DNA from: Solirubrobacteraceae bacterium
GTDB lineage: Bacteria; Actinomycetota; Thermoleophilia; Solirubrobacterales; Solirubrobacteraceae
DNA length: 64,000 nt
Assembly: GCA_031177685.1 (NCBI GenBank)
Contig: JAPSGI010000013.1
Span: 1-64,000, forward strand
Direction: 5' to 3'
This document shows positions 41,457-49,240 of this stretch, piece after piece (the stretch's first letter is position 1; each line of letters starts with the position of its first letter). A program made the position numbers and the translations under genes. Below the pieces are notes generated by a model. It did not search any database. It worked only from the letters and a program-made list of their open reading frames with translations, and was not told where the DNA came from.

Positions 41457-41475
41457 TGTCTAGTGGGACTAGACA
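41457..41475. promoter_or_regulatory. Operator O1: 19-bp palindrome
   Basis: TGTCTAGTGGGACTAGACA: perfect 8-bp arms around GGG. It shares the outer TGTCTAG/CTAGACA with O2, 34 bp away start to start. It lies just upstream of the minus-strand 66-aa gene. Confidence 0.75.
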
Positions 41476-41490
41476 CAAGCGTACCACGCC

Positions 41491-41509
41491 TGTCTAGCGT
41501 CGCTAGACA
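41491..41509. promoter_or_regulatory. Operator O2: 19-bp palindrome
   Basis: TGTCTAGCGTCGCTAGACA: perfect 9-bp arms around T. It ends 24 bp before the TAGACT (41534-41539) that precedes the HTH gene by 8 nt, so it covers the expected -35. O1 and O2 are on about the same DNA face (34 bp, near three turns). Confidence 0.75.
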
Positions 41510-41547
41510 CTTCGCCGCCCAGGTGGTCCGCCGTAGACTCGCCTTCG

Positions 41548-41760
41548 ATGGACAAGAAGGCCCTGGTCGACGCTCAACGGCGCTACGAGAAGAAGGCGGC
41601 CGAACTCGATGCTGCGATGGAGAGGGCACGCGCCGAACGTGACGGAGCCTTCCGCAAGGCCCACCAGGCCGGTATGTCTATGCGAGCAATCGGCGAACTC
41701 GTCGGCATGAGCCACCAGCGCGTCGCTCAGATCGTTTGGGGCGGGTCCAGGAAGCGCTGA
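41548..41760 (+). CDS. Tiny HTH DNA-binding protein
   Basis: A 70-aa protein. An N-terminal coiled helix (LVDAQRRYEKKAAELDAAME then RARAERDGAFRKA) precedes an HTH of sigma-70-region-4/resolvase style (GMSMRAIGELVGMSHQRVAQ). It is the right size for a dimeric repressor in which the long helix dimerises. The tandem 19-bp palindromes directly upstream are its natural candidate operators. Similar short proteins occur in actinobacterial islands, with unknown role. The start lies 8 nt after TAGACT. Confidence 0.75.
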   Translation: MDKKALVDAQRRYEKKAAELDAAMERARAERDGAFRKAHQAGMSMRAIGELVGMSHQRVAQIVWGGSRKR

Positions 41761-41802
41761 CCACTAGCCTTGAGCGCTTGACATGTCCTAATGAGCGCCC
41801 GC

Positions 41803-42042
41803 TCAGGACCGGGGTTCGAAGCGTCGCCCGTTCTCGAACTCGGCAAGTCGATGCCCGCCCCACCAGCCGTCAGAGCCGAGGTCCCAGCGAATGGCAAAGA
41901 CCACCGCATCAGGCTCTCCGCGACTCACATCCTCGGCTTCGGCGAGGAGGCCGGCTTCTGACGATGCCTCTATGCGATGTGAGGGGTATGGCTCGTCTCC
42001 GACCAGCAGCTCCCACTTCGTGGCTAGGCCCGCGGACATCAC
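41803..42042 (-). CDS. Small hypothetical protein (79 aa)
   Basis: A soluble 79-aa protein (ATKWELLVGDEPYPSHRIEA, PDAVVFAIRWDLGSDGWWGG, RLAEFENGRRFEPRS) without a recognised family. The strand-rich, Trp-containing pattern looks genuine. TAGGAT lies 6 nt before the GTG at 42042, matching the leaderless spacing seen throughout; the ATG three bases on is an alternative. Confidence 0.5.
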   Translation of the reverse strand: MMSAGLATKWELLVGDEPYPSHRIEASSEAGLLAEAEDVSRGEPDAVVFAIRWDLGSDGWWGGHRLAEFENGRRFEPRS

Positions 42043-42048
42043 GATGTC

Positions 42049-42054
42049 ATCCTA
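42049..42054 (-). promoter_or_regulatory. -10 element TAGGAT
   Basis: TAGGAT ends 6 nt before the GTG at 42042 on the minus strand and supports the 79-aa gene. Confidence 0.45.
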
Positions 42055-42083
42055 GCCGCGGCCCCAAACAGGACGGCGAGGAC

Positions 42084-42431
42084 ATGATTCGAGTGGAAGG
42101 ACCGGACACGGCGGCGGCTATCAAGCGTGCCCGCCACCACACGCACGGCACCGTGCCCCTCATCCTGGAAGCGGCAGTCACGCTGCTCCTTGGCTGTCCG
42201 CTAGCACGCGACCGCCACGAGCACGTCTTGAGGCAGAGCCGGCCCGGCGCCGAGAGCTACTCCCTGCGTCTCTCAGACGGTCGTGAGTATCACTTCCGTC
42301 CTGGTGAGCCGGGTCACGATGCCACGACCATCAAGGTCTACGACCGCTATAAGCGCGGCACGCAGCCGCCGCTCGCTGTTCTCGCGAGTCCCGAACAAGT
42401 CTGGGAGTTCTTCGAGCGCCTGACCGTGTAG
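42084..42431 (+). CDS. Hypothetical protein (115 aa)
   Basis: A 115-aa soluble protein. A helical first half (DTAAAIKRARHHTHGTVPLI then LEAAVTLLLGC) is followed by a beta-rich second half (SYSLRLSDGREYHFRPGEPG, TTIKVYDRYKRG) and a helical end (EQVWEFFERLTV). I recognise no family. The ATG has GGCGAGG immediately upstream. It stands alone between the 79-aa gene and the oriT-like region. Confidence 0.6.
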   Translation: MIRVEGPDTAAAIKRARHHTHGTVPLILEAAVTLLLGCPLARDRHEHVLRQSRPGAESYSLRLSDGREYHFRPGEPGHDATTIKVYDRYKRGTQPPLAVLASPEQVWEFFERLTV

Positions 42432-42969
42432 CGACGCCGACTCGGCGGGGTCGAGCTCGCGGCTTCCCAGACGGCGGTCACTAGCGTGCTGCCGCCCTGC
42501 GAGTAGGCCGGGTCGCGCGGCACTAAGCCCGTCCTCGGTGTTGATTGGGGTGTTATGGGGGTGCCGGGTTTTCGCCTGCGTGGCGCGGGGTTTGCCGCCG
42601 ACCCCGCCCGCCCTTCGTGCGATCGGGGTCGGCGCCAAACCCCGCGATGAGGCCGTGGAGGAGGCCAGAAACGGTCGAGGAAGCGGGCCGGGGGGTGGGG
42701 GCCACTTTCGGGGTTCGGCCCTCCTTTAGGGCATGGGACTGCTCGCCATTGACGCGGTGCAAGCGCGACGGATGCGGGAGTCGGTTTGTGGGCTCGTGGT
42801 CGTGTTGAGCATGAGGATGCTCGCTCGCCCGACTACGGATCACGCGGCTCCAGGGGGGCCAGTTTGGGGGCTCGCGCGCTTAGTGAGCGTGAGTCCCTCT
42901 CCATCTCTTTGGGCCGGCTTTCCGGCGGTCGTTGACAAACCTCGATCGGTTCGCGCCTAGCAGCCAGCG
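42432..42969. other. Non-coding region before the mobilisation genes
   Basis: 538 bp without a convincing gene. It holds the 23-bp-arm hairpin at 42584-42646, a small hairpin GAGCAT-GAGG-ATGCTC at 42807-42822, and a perfect TTGACA at 42932-42937. TAGCAG follows at 42958-42963, 6 nt before the ATG of the replication-relaxation gene; the spacing of 20 is long. The content fits an origin/control region. Confidence 0.5.
42584..42646. repeat. Hairpin with 23-bp arms, candidate oriT/origin
   Basis: The left arm 42584-42606 (CGCGGGGTTTGCCGCCGACC + CCG) pairs with 42624-42646, one mismatch in 23, around a 17-nt loop. It lies about 320 bp upstream of the replication-relaxation gene within the mobilisation segment. 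It is not near the end of any gene, so a terminator is less likely. A nicking site or replication origin would be expected here. Confidence 0.6.
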
Positions 42970-43764
42970 ATGTCGCAGGTCGCTTCTCATCAGCAGGCGG
43001 GCCGCCGTGGATCGCGGCCGCGTGGCTGGCGGTTGACCCAGCGCGATGTGGAGCTGGTCGCGTGGGTGGGGCGGTGGCGCTCGGTGCTGGCCGCGCAGGT
43101 GCAGGCGCGGTTCGGGATCGGCGCGGTGGTCTGCTACCGGCGCTTGCGGGGGCTGGTGGACATGGGGTTGCTCTTTCAGCGCCAGGTCTTCTGCGGCGAG
43201 CCGGGTGTCTACGTCGCGACGGCGGGCGGGTTGGCGGTGGCCGACGTGTGCCTGCCCGCGGCGCGGCTGGACTTGGCGACCTACCGGCACGACCTCGCGG
43301 CGGTGTGGGTGGCGCTGGCGGTGGAGGCGGAGATCGCCGGGAACGGGTCGGTGGGTCTGCGGGTGGTCGGCGATCGGGAGTTCAGGGCGCTGGTTAGCGG
43401 CGGCGCCGCAGCCCGCCAGTTCGGGTTGAGCGGGCTGGGCGCCGGGAGAGGGAGGGGCGGCATCCCGGACGTGGCGGTGGTGGACGAGGAGGGGCGGGTG
43501 CTCGTGGCGTTGGAGGTCGAGTTGTCGGCCAAGGGACGGGCGCGGCTGGCGCGGGTCCTAGGCGCGTACGGTCGTCAGCCGCATCTGCGCCGAGTCGTCT
43601 ACCTGACCGACCGTGCGGGTGTGGCCGCCAGCGTGCAGCGCGCAGCTCAGCGCGCGGCGGTAGACGACCTGGTGGAGGTCCGGCGTTGCGAGGTCGTCGG
43701 GCAGGGGCGGCGGCTGCGCATCGACGGGGGCGCGCTGCTCGCGGGGGTGGCGAGCGATGGCTGA
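42970..43764 (+). CDS. Replication-relaxation family protein
   Basis: A 264-aa protein of the replication-relaxation family found on actinobacterial plasmids and mobile islands. It has an N-terminal winged helix (LTQRDVELVAWVGRWRSVLA, VQARFGIGAVVCYRRLRGLV), then the family's HDLAAVWVALAVEAE helix. A nuclease-like core follows with IPDVAVVDEEGRVLVALEVE and LRRVVYLTDRAG. The PD...ExE arrangement resembles PD-(D/E)xK folds. The family is thought to take part in plasmid transfer or replication. The next gene (coupling ATPase) starts inside its last 8 bp. Confidence 0.8.
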   Translation: MSQVASHQQAGRRGSRPRGWRLTQRDVELVAWVGRWRSVLAAQVQARFGIGAVVCYRRLRGLVDMGLLFQRQVFCGEPGVYVATAGGLAVADVCLPAARLDLATYRHDLAAVWVALAVEAEIAGNGSVGLRVVGDREFRALVSGGAAARQFGLSGLGAGRGRGGIPDVAVVDEEGRVLVALEVELSAKGRARLARVLGAYGRQPHLRRVVYLTDRAGVAASVQRAAQRAAVDDLVEVRRCEVVGQGRRLRIDGGALLAGVASDG

Positions 43765-45494
43765 GCCGCGCCGGTCCGATCCGCAGCAGGACTTCATGGC
43801 GCTCGGCGCGGTAGCGATGGCGCTGCTCGCAGCCCTGCTGACCCCCCTCGGCGTCGTGGCCGCCTTCGTCGTGATGATCTTCCTGTGGACGCTCGTCCAG
43901 GTCACGGCGTTGCGCTGGTGGGCGCCGCTGGCGCTCGCTGCCGCCTTCGCCGTCGTCCTAGTGGCGCGCTGGGATGTCGCCATCGCCGACCTTGATCGCT
44001 CGCGCAAAGAACAGCTCCGCGCTCTGTTTCATCCGCGGGCCCGCGAGCGCGATTGGGGCGGCCGGTGGCGCGCGTGGATGGCGCCGACGCTGTGGTTCGC
44101 GCTGCCGGCGGGTTGCCTTGCGCCGCGCTGGTCTGTGTGGGACGCGAACGCTCGCGGCCGCAGCGCTCAGACCACCGACCGCGGGCGGGGCGTGTCCGTA
44201 TCGCGCGGGCCGCGCGGCGGGCGCACGCGCAGCCCGAACGCTCGCTGGCTAGGCGCGGCGTCATCCTCGGCGTCGACGAGCGTGGACGGACGATCCGGGT
44301 CCGCGACGAGGAGTTGGCCGGCCACGGGCTGATCGTCGGCGCGACCGGCTCGGGCAAGACCACGACGCTGCTCGTGATCCTTGCGGCCGCGATCCGTCGC
44401 GGCCACCCGCTCGTCGTCGTTGACCTCAAGGGCGACCCCCAACTGCTGCGCGACCTGCAAGCCACCGCCGCGGATGCCGGGCGCTCGTTCGCCGCGTGGA
44501 GCATCGACGGTGGCGCGCTGTGGAACCCGCTGGCCGCTGGCAATCCCACCGAGCTCAAGGACAAGCTGCTCGGCCTCGAGGAGTGGAGCGAACCCCACTA
44601 CAGACGCGCCGCCGAGCGCTACCTGCAAGCCGTCTTCACCGTCCTGGCCCACCAGGACGCCACCGCCGACCTCGCGCGGGTCGTGGAGCTGATGGACCCG
44701 GCGCGCCTGAACCGCGAGCTGCGCCACCTGCCCGACGAGCTCGCGCAGCGCATCGGCGGCTACCTCGACACCCTCGCGGCTGACCAGCAAAGCGCTATCC
44801 GTGGCCTGGGAACCAGGCTCGCCGTCATCACCGAATCGGTCGCTGGGCCATTCCTAGCCGCGACCCAGCCGGGAGCAGACATCGATCTGCGGGCCACGCT
44901 GCGCGACGGCGGCGGGTCGCCTTCAGCCTGAACTCCAGCACCTACGGCGAACTCGCGGCCCACCTCGGCGCCCTCGTCATCCAGGACATCAAGACCGCCG
45001 CCGGCGACCTCCTCCACGCCCCCGGCGCGCTGCCTGCCTACATTGCCGTGGACGAGTTCTCCGCCCTGGCCGCCGACCACCTGCTCGCCCTGCTCGCGCG
45101 GGCACGCGGCGCCGGGGTGCGCGTCCTGCTGGCCACCCAGGAGCTGGCCGACCTCGACCGCGCCGCCGACGGCTTCCGCGACCAAGTGCTCGGCAACACC
45201 GCGACCAAGATCGCCCACCGCCAAGACGTACCGCTCTCCGCCGACACCCTCGCCCTGATCGCCGGAACCCGCCAGACCTGGCATCGCACCTACCAAACCG
45301 ACGCCCTGATCGCCGGCAGCGCCACCAACTTCGACACCGGCATGGGCAGCAAGCGCATCCAAGACGAATACCGCGTACACCCCAACACCCTCAAGACCCT
45401 CAGGACCGGCGAAGCCGTCCTAATCCGCAAGCACCCTAAGCCCGATGTGCGTGTCCTTCGCGTGATCCCGACCAATGGCGATGGAGCTACTTAG
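43757..45494 (+). pseudogene. Coupling-protein-like ATPase (TraD/HerA type), two frameshifts
   Basis: Three reading frames in succession make one protein. Frame A (43757 to ~44130): two TM segments (ALGAVAMALLAALLTPLGVV; APLALAAAFAVVLVARWDVA). Frame B (~44130-44930): LARRGVILGVDERGRTIRV, Walker A GATGSGKTTT and VVVDLKGDPQLLRDL. Frame C (~44930-45494): VAFSLNSSTYGELAAHLGAL, Walker B-like YIAVDEFSALAADH, ATQELADLDR and the TraM-recognition end RTGEAVLIRKHPKPDVRVLR. The second shift lies in a G/C run near 44909-44917, where one base seems missing. It would normally pump DNA to a secretion channel. As read it is dead, unless the shifts are assembly errors or programmed. Confidence 0.75.
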
Positions 45495-45717
45495 GCCATC
45501 ACAAGTCTGCAAGATGCTCAGCGTCTCTCGGACGTGGCTGTACGAGGCCACGCGCGCCGGCCGGATCCCGTCCGTATGCCTTGGCGACGACGGCCCGGTC
45601 CGGTACGACTCGGCCGAGCTTGCGGCTTGGCTTCGCCGACGCGGCAACGGGGGAGTCAGGCGGGCGGGTTCAACGCCGGATTTCGGCGTCCCGGACCAGT
45701 CACAATCAGATCGGTGA
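45475..45717 (+). CDS. AlpA/excisionase-like HTH protein
   Basis: An 80-aa protein. The HTH_17/AlpA winged helix covers residues ~4-52 (LLRPSQVCKMLSVSRTWLYE, ATRAGRIPS, GPVRYDSAELAAWLRRR). It is the size of an Xis or a phage regulator and may be the recombination directionality factor for the integrase at 46795. Its start lies inside the last codons of the coupling-ATPase frame, and its stop forms TGATG with the HNH gene start, so these genes are translated in series. Confidence 0.8.
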   Translation: MAMELLRPSQVCKMLSVSRTWLYEATRAGRIPSVCLGDDGPVRYDSAELAAWLRRRGNGGVRRAGSTPDFGVPDQSQSDR

Positions 45718-46772
45718 TGCCCAAGCAACCGAGAGCGCCCGGCCCGGACTCGATGGCGAGCTTCTCTTATGTCTCGGAGCGTGACCAGGCCCTTGACCAC
45801 GATCGGTGTTTCCTCTGTGGCGTCGATCTCAATGAAGTCCCGAGAAGAGATGAGCACGTTGTTCCACGGTGGGTGCTCCGGGAGTTCGACCTTCACAACC
45901 AGCGTCTGACGCTCCCGAACGGGACCACGATCCCGTATCGCTACTTGAAGATTCCTTGCTGCAACGACTGCAACACGGTTTGGCTGAACCGCATCGAGAA
46001 CGTGGTTTCTGTCGCAGTGCGCGCCGGGCCGGACGCAGTGGAGGCTCTGGATTCGGTCACGCTAGCCCTTTGGATGACCAAGATCTTCTATGGCCTGATG
46101 TTCAAGGATCTGTCTCTTGCAGCAGATCGGCTGCATCCGACGGGCAACACGATCCTCGACGACCAGACCCTCAAGCACTTCGCCGAGCTACATCACGTGC
46201 TGCAGGTAGCTCGGCAGCGAGTCGAGCTGACGCTCGGACAGGCGCCGGCGACCGTGCTTGTGTTCAGGACGCTGGATACACGGGAGAGCCTGTTGCGGTT
46301 CGACTATCGCGATCTGCTGGCACCGCCGTTCCTTGCGATCCGTATGGGGCCCGTGGGCCTGGTGGCCTGCCTCCTCGATTGGGGAGCGGTCGGTGACTTG
46401 GAAATCGAGAAGCTCGGTACCGCCCGCCAGCTGGAGTTGCACCCCACGCAGTTTTGTGAGGTTGCGGCGCTTTGCGCGCATTGGCTCACGCGCCTAAACA
46501 GGGTTCCGAAGTACCTGTCGGTGGGCGGTGAGGGCTCGCCAGATCAGCTGATCACCCTCCCGTTGGGTGGAATGAGCAACAAGCCCATCTTTGATGAGTT
46601 CGATTTTGAGACCTACGCCCATCTCCTCGCCCTCTTCACCGGAAACGACTTGGGCCGGGTGTGGCGCCGCGAGACTGAACAAGTGTGGAGTTCGCTGACG
46701 ACGCCCGACGGCACGCCGCTCCAGGTTCCTTCGGTTGAAGGAGTCGCGATACAGCCCCCTATTCCGCAATAG
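45717..46772 (+). CDS. HNH-endonuclease-like protein (cargo)
   Basis: A 351-aa protein with an N-terminal treble-clef HNH-like site. The first Cys pair is in DRCFLCGVDLNEV, the catalytic-type segment is RRDEHVVPRWVLREF (E-H-V-V-P), and the second Cys pair is in LKIPCCNDCNTVWLNRIE. Residues ~110-350 form a long region without a recognised domain (LALWMTKIFYGLMFKDLSLA, LLDWGAVGDLEIEKLG). HNH proteins with large unknown C-terminal parts are common among defence and restriction genes. Start and stop overlap (TGATG) with the AlpA-like gene. Base composition is less GC-rich than the backbone. Confidence 0.75.
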   Translation: MPKQPRAPGPDSMASFSYVSERDQALDHDRCFLCGVDLNEVPRRDEHVVPRWVLREFDLHNQRLTLPNGTTIPYRYLKIPCCNDCNTVWLNRIENVVSVAVRAGPDAVEALDSVTLALWMTKIFYGLMFKDLSLAADRLHPTGNTILDDQTLKHFAELHHVLQVARQRVELTLGQAPATVLVFRTLDTRESLLRFDYRDLLAPPFLAIRMGPVGLVACLLDWGAVGDLEIEKLGTARQLELHPTQFCEVAALCAHWLTRLNRVPKYLSVGGEGSPDQLITLPLGGMSNKPIFDEFDFETYAHLLALFTGNDLGRVWRRETEQVWSSLTTPDGTPLQVPSVEGVAIQPPIPQ

Positions 46773-46794
46773 GGCTGTTGACCGTCACGGCGCC

Positions 46795-47955
46795 TCAGGC
46801 CGCCGAGCCCAACCCCCAGATCGCAGCCTCCGTCTCATTGGCGGCGGTCTGCTGGCGGGTGTCCTCCAGATGGCCGTAGTAGCGCTCGGTGATCGTGATC
46901 GAGCTGTGGCCGAGCTGGCGCTGGACGAACATCAGCGGCTGGCCCGCCGACAGCCAGGCGGCAGCGGCGGTGTGACGCAGCGAGTGCAAGGGCATGTCCC
47001 GGAGGCCCGCGTCCATGAGCGCGGCCTTGTGCCAGTCCCGCGAAACGGTGCTGCGGTCGATCGGCTCGCCGTCCCCGCGACCTTCCCACCGGCCCTGGTC
47101 GCCCTTGAGTCGGCGCGTCGGCATGACGAACACGAACTCGCCGCGGAGGTCGCCGGTCGCATGCTCGCTTCGGCGAGCACGTAGGTCGCTCAGCAGACTC
47201 AACAGCCGGTCACCGACGATCACCTGCCGGAAGCGGCGGCTCTTGGTCGCGCCGACGCCCTCGGCCGTCCGCTGGCGATAGACGCGGATCGCCTTGGCTC
47301 CGAAGTCGATGTCCTCCCATCGCAGGGCGAGCGCCTCGCTGATCCGCATCCCCGTCGCGATCAGCAGCTCGGCCAGCGGCCGGTAGACCTCCGAGCACTC
47401 ATCCAGATACCTCGGGATCTCGACACGGTGCAGATAGTCGCGCTCGATGTGCCGCTCGGGCACGTGAGACACGTGCTCGCACGGGTTGAACGCGAGCTTG
47501 CCCAGCGCCACGGCCTCCTTCATGCAGGTGCTCATGCACGTCAGCGCGTTGTTGACCGTCTTGGGGGCGACATCGCCGGCTTCGACGGCCTCGACCATAA
47601 GGCCGATCCACGCGCGCATGAGGGGGACGTCGATCGCCGAGAGCCGCTTGGAGCCGAAGAACGGCTTGAGACGGCTGGCGCCGTGCCGGCGATAGTCCTC
47701 GCGTGTGCCCTTGCTGACGGTGTGATGGCCGCGCAGCCACTCGTCGAACCACTCACCGAAGGTCTGGCGCGTGGTTCGCAGCTCCCCGCGCTCAGCCCTC
47801 TCCATCATCCGCGATCGGTACTTCGCGGCCGCCGTGGCGCTCGGGAAGCCGCGCTTGCTGCGCTGCTGGCCCGCGGAGTCGCGAAAGGCGCAGCGATAGA
47901 GGGTCTGGCTCCCCACTCGATACGGATAGACGCCCGGGTACTCGCGCCTCGCCAT
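46795..47955 (-). CDS. int: Tyrosine recombinase / integrase of the tRNA-Leu island
   Basis: A 386-aa integrase. It has an arm-binding N-terminus (YPGVYPYRVGSQTLYRCAFR), a core-binding domain (TFGEWFDEWLRGHHTVSKGT) and a catalytic domain with Arg in ATGMRISEALALRW, H-x2-R in LHSLRHTAAA, His in LGHSSITIT and Tyr in ERYYGHL. It lies about 140 bp from the intact tRNA-Leu with arm-type repeats between. The ATG at 47955 has GGGAGG 11 nt upstream; a longer start at 48057 would cross the arm repeats. It is not closely similar to the integrase at 923. Confidence 0.95.
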   Translation of the reverse strand: MARREYPGVYPYRVGSQTLYRCAFRDSAGQQRSKRGFPSATAAAKYRSRMMERAERGELRTTRQTFGEWFDEWLRGHHTVSKGTREDYRRHGASRLKPFFGSKRLSAIDVPLMRAWIGLMVEAVEAGDVAPKTVNNALTCMSTCMKEAVALGKLAFNPCEHVSHVPERHIERDYLHRVEIPRYLDECSEVYRPLAELLIATGMRISEALALRWEDIDFGAKAIRVYRQRTAEGVGATKSRRFRQVIVGDRLLSLLSDLRARRSEHATGDLRGEFVFVMPTRRLKGDQGRWEGRGDGEPIDRSTVSRDWHKAALMDAGLRDMPLHSLRHTAAAAWLSAGQPLMFVQRQLGHSSITITERYYGHLEDTRQQTAANETEAAIWGLGSAA

Positions 47956-48004
47956 CGTGCCTGCCGCCTCCCTTGCCGTCGTGGTCCTAACGGGCCGTTC
48001 CGTT

Positions 48005-48022
48005 GTTGTCAGGATGTTGTCA
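48005..48022. repeat. Right arm-type repeats: GTTGTCA x2, 11-bp pitch
   Basis: GTTGTCA at 48005-48011 and 48016-48022, direct and 11 bp apart, exactly as at 38049-38066 on the other island end. Confidence 0.7.
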
Positions 48023-48065
48023 GCGGGTCCGGACGGCAGGGGTGGGGGGAGGACCACGAACAGCG

Positions 48066-48088
48066 AAAAACCCCGTAACCACGGGGTT
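48066..48088 (-). terminator. Intrinsic terminator of tRNA-Leu
   Basis: On the minus strand AACCCCGT pairs with ACGGGGTT around a 4-nt loop and is followed by TTTTT (48066-48070). It lies 8 bp beyond the tRNA 3' end and keeps tRNA transcription out of the integrase. It is inside the island side of the att repeat, so the element brings or preserves its own terminator. Confidence 0.85.
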
Positions 48089-48181
<93 letters not shown>

Positions 48182-48192
48182 TGGGGGCGGTG

Positions 48193-48198
48193 AGTATA
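48193..48198 (-). promoter_or_regulatory. -10 element TATACT of tRNA-Leu
   Basis: TATACT lies 11 nt before the mature tRNA 5' end, leaving a short leader for RNase P. A -35 is not obvious. Confidence 0.6.
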
Positions 48199-48250
48199 GC
48201 CCTGGGCCTTCGGCGCTCCCCGGCGCCTTGTTTCCGTCCCCGCCCCGCGC

Positions 48251-48272
48251 TACTCTCACGAACACATGTTCG
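48251..48272 (+). promoter_or_regulatory. lexA promoter with SOS box
   Basis: TACTCT (48251-48256) is the probable -10. CGAACACATGTTCG (48259-48272) fits the Gram-positive SOS box CGAACRNRYGTTYG at every position. The box covers the start of transcription, as expected for LexA autoregulation. Confidence 0.9.
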
Positions 48273-48311
48273 TTTCGACTACGAGAATCGTTGGCTAGAG
48301 AGGGGCTCGGC

Positions 48312-48935
48312 ATGGTGGATCTGGACCTCACGAAGCGCCAGCAGGAGATCTTCGACTTCATCAAGCGCTACTCCGCGAAGTACGGCTATCCGCCGACGGT
48401 CCGCGACATCGGGAAGGCGGTCGGCCTCGCCTCCTCGTCCACGGTCCACGCGCATCTGGCGAACCTGGAGAAGATCGGCCTGCTGCGGCGCGACCCGTCG
48501 AAGCCGCGCGCGATCGAGCTGTTCGACCGCGCCGCGGACAGCGTCAAGAGCCTGGTCAAGCCCAACGGGCTGCCGCTCGTCGGCCACGTCGCGGCCGGGC
48601 AGCCGGTGCTGGCCGAGGAGAACATCGAGGACTACGTCGAGGTGCCCGGCGTGGCCGGCGGCGAGGAGGGCGACTACCTGCTCCGGGTGCGCGGCGACTC
48701 GATGAAGGACGCCGGGATCCTCGAGGGCGACTTCGTCGTCGTCCAGCCGCGCGACACCGCGCAGGACGGCGAGATCGTCGTGGCGCTCGTCGGCGAGGAG
48801 GCGACCGTCAAGCGGTTCTTCCGCGAGGCCGACCACGTGCGCCTGCAGCCGGAGAACGACGCGATGGAGCCCATCCGTTCCAAGGAGGTCCGCGTCCTCG
48901 GGAGGGTCGTCGGTCTGCTGAGGAAGGTGTCATGA
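48312..48935 (+). CDS. lexA: LexA repressor / autoprotease
   Basis: A 207-aa SOS repressor. The winged HTH is in the first ~70 residues (LTKRQQEIFDFIKRYSAKYG, PPTVRDIGKAVGLASSSTVH). The self-cleavage site is Ala95-Gly96 (GHVAAGQP), and the catalytic dyad is Ser130 (GDSMKDAGI) and Lys167 (ATVKRF). RecA-bound ssDNA triggers cleavage and induction of repair genes. GAGAGGGG precedes the ATG at 48312 by 7 nt. The box at 48259-48272 gives autoregulation; a reverse-complement copy stands at imuB (62220). Its stop overlaps the next gene (ATGA). Confidence 0.97.
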   Translation: MVDLDLTKRQQEIFDFIKRYSAKYGYPPTVRDIGKAVGLASSSTVHAHLANLEKIGLLRRDPSKPRAIELFDRAADSVKSLVKPNGLPLVGHVAAGQPVLAEENIEDYVEVPGVAGGEEGDYLLRVRGDSMKDAGILEGDFVVVQPRDTAQDGEIVVALVGEEATVKRFFREADHVRLQPENDAMEPIRSKEVRVLGRVVGLLRKVS

Positions 48936-49207
48936 CGCCCGCCGTCGCGCCCGCACCGCTCTTCACGCTTCCCAGCTCCGAGCCGGCTCGCGAGCCGCTG
49001 CGGCCGCCGGCGGAGCGGGGGAGGGGCGCTCGCGTGCAGCGCCTGTCGCACGGGCGCGTGACGCTCGACGAGCTCGTCTCGGGCGCCTGGGCCGCGGTGG
49101 GCGCCGGCGCCCCCGCCGCCTGTCCCATCTGCGACGGCACGCTCCAGCGCCGTCCCGGCGCCGAGCCCGTCGCGCAATGCGCGCGGTGCGGCAGCGAACT
49201 TGCGTAG
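48932..49207 (+). CDS. Small zinc-ribbon protein coupled to lexA
   Basis: A 91-aa protein. A low-complexity N-terminus (MTPAVAPAPLFTLPSSEPAR...) leads to RVTLDELVSGAWAAVGAG and a zinc ribbon CPICDGTLQ...CARCGSELA at the end. Its ATG overlaps the lexA stop (ATGA), so it is translated with lexA and would be SOS-induced. No enzymatic motif is seen; nucleic-acid or protein binding is likely. Confidence 0.75.
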   Translation: MTPAVAPAPLFTLPSSEPAREPLRPPAERGRGARVQRLSHGRVTLDELVSGAWAAVGAGAPAACPICDGTLQRRPGAEPVAQCARCGSELA

Positions 49208-49240
49208 GGTTCGCGCGCCAGCCACGACGAAAGAGGACCG

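Noticed and set aside
43757-45494. Three separate genes in place of one coupling ATPase
   Set aside because: The three frames supply consecutive, non-overlapping parts of one known architecture (TM, Walker A, Walker B/TraM recognition) and the later two lack starts.
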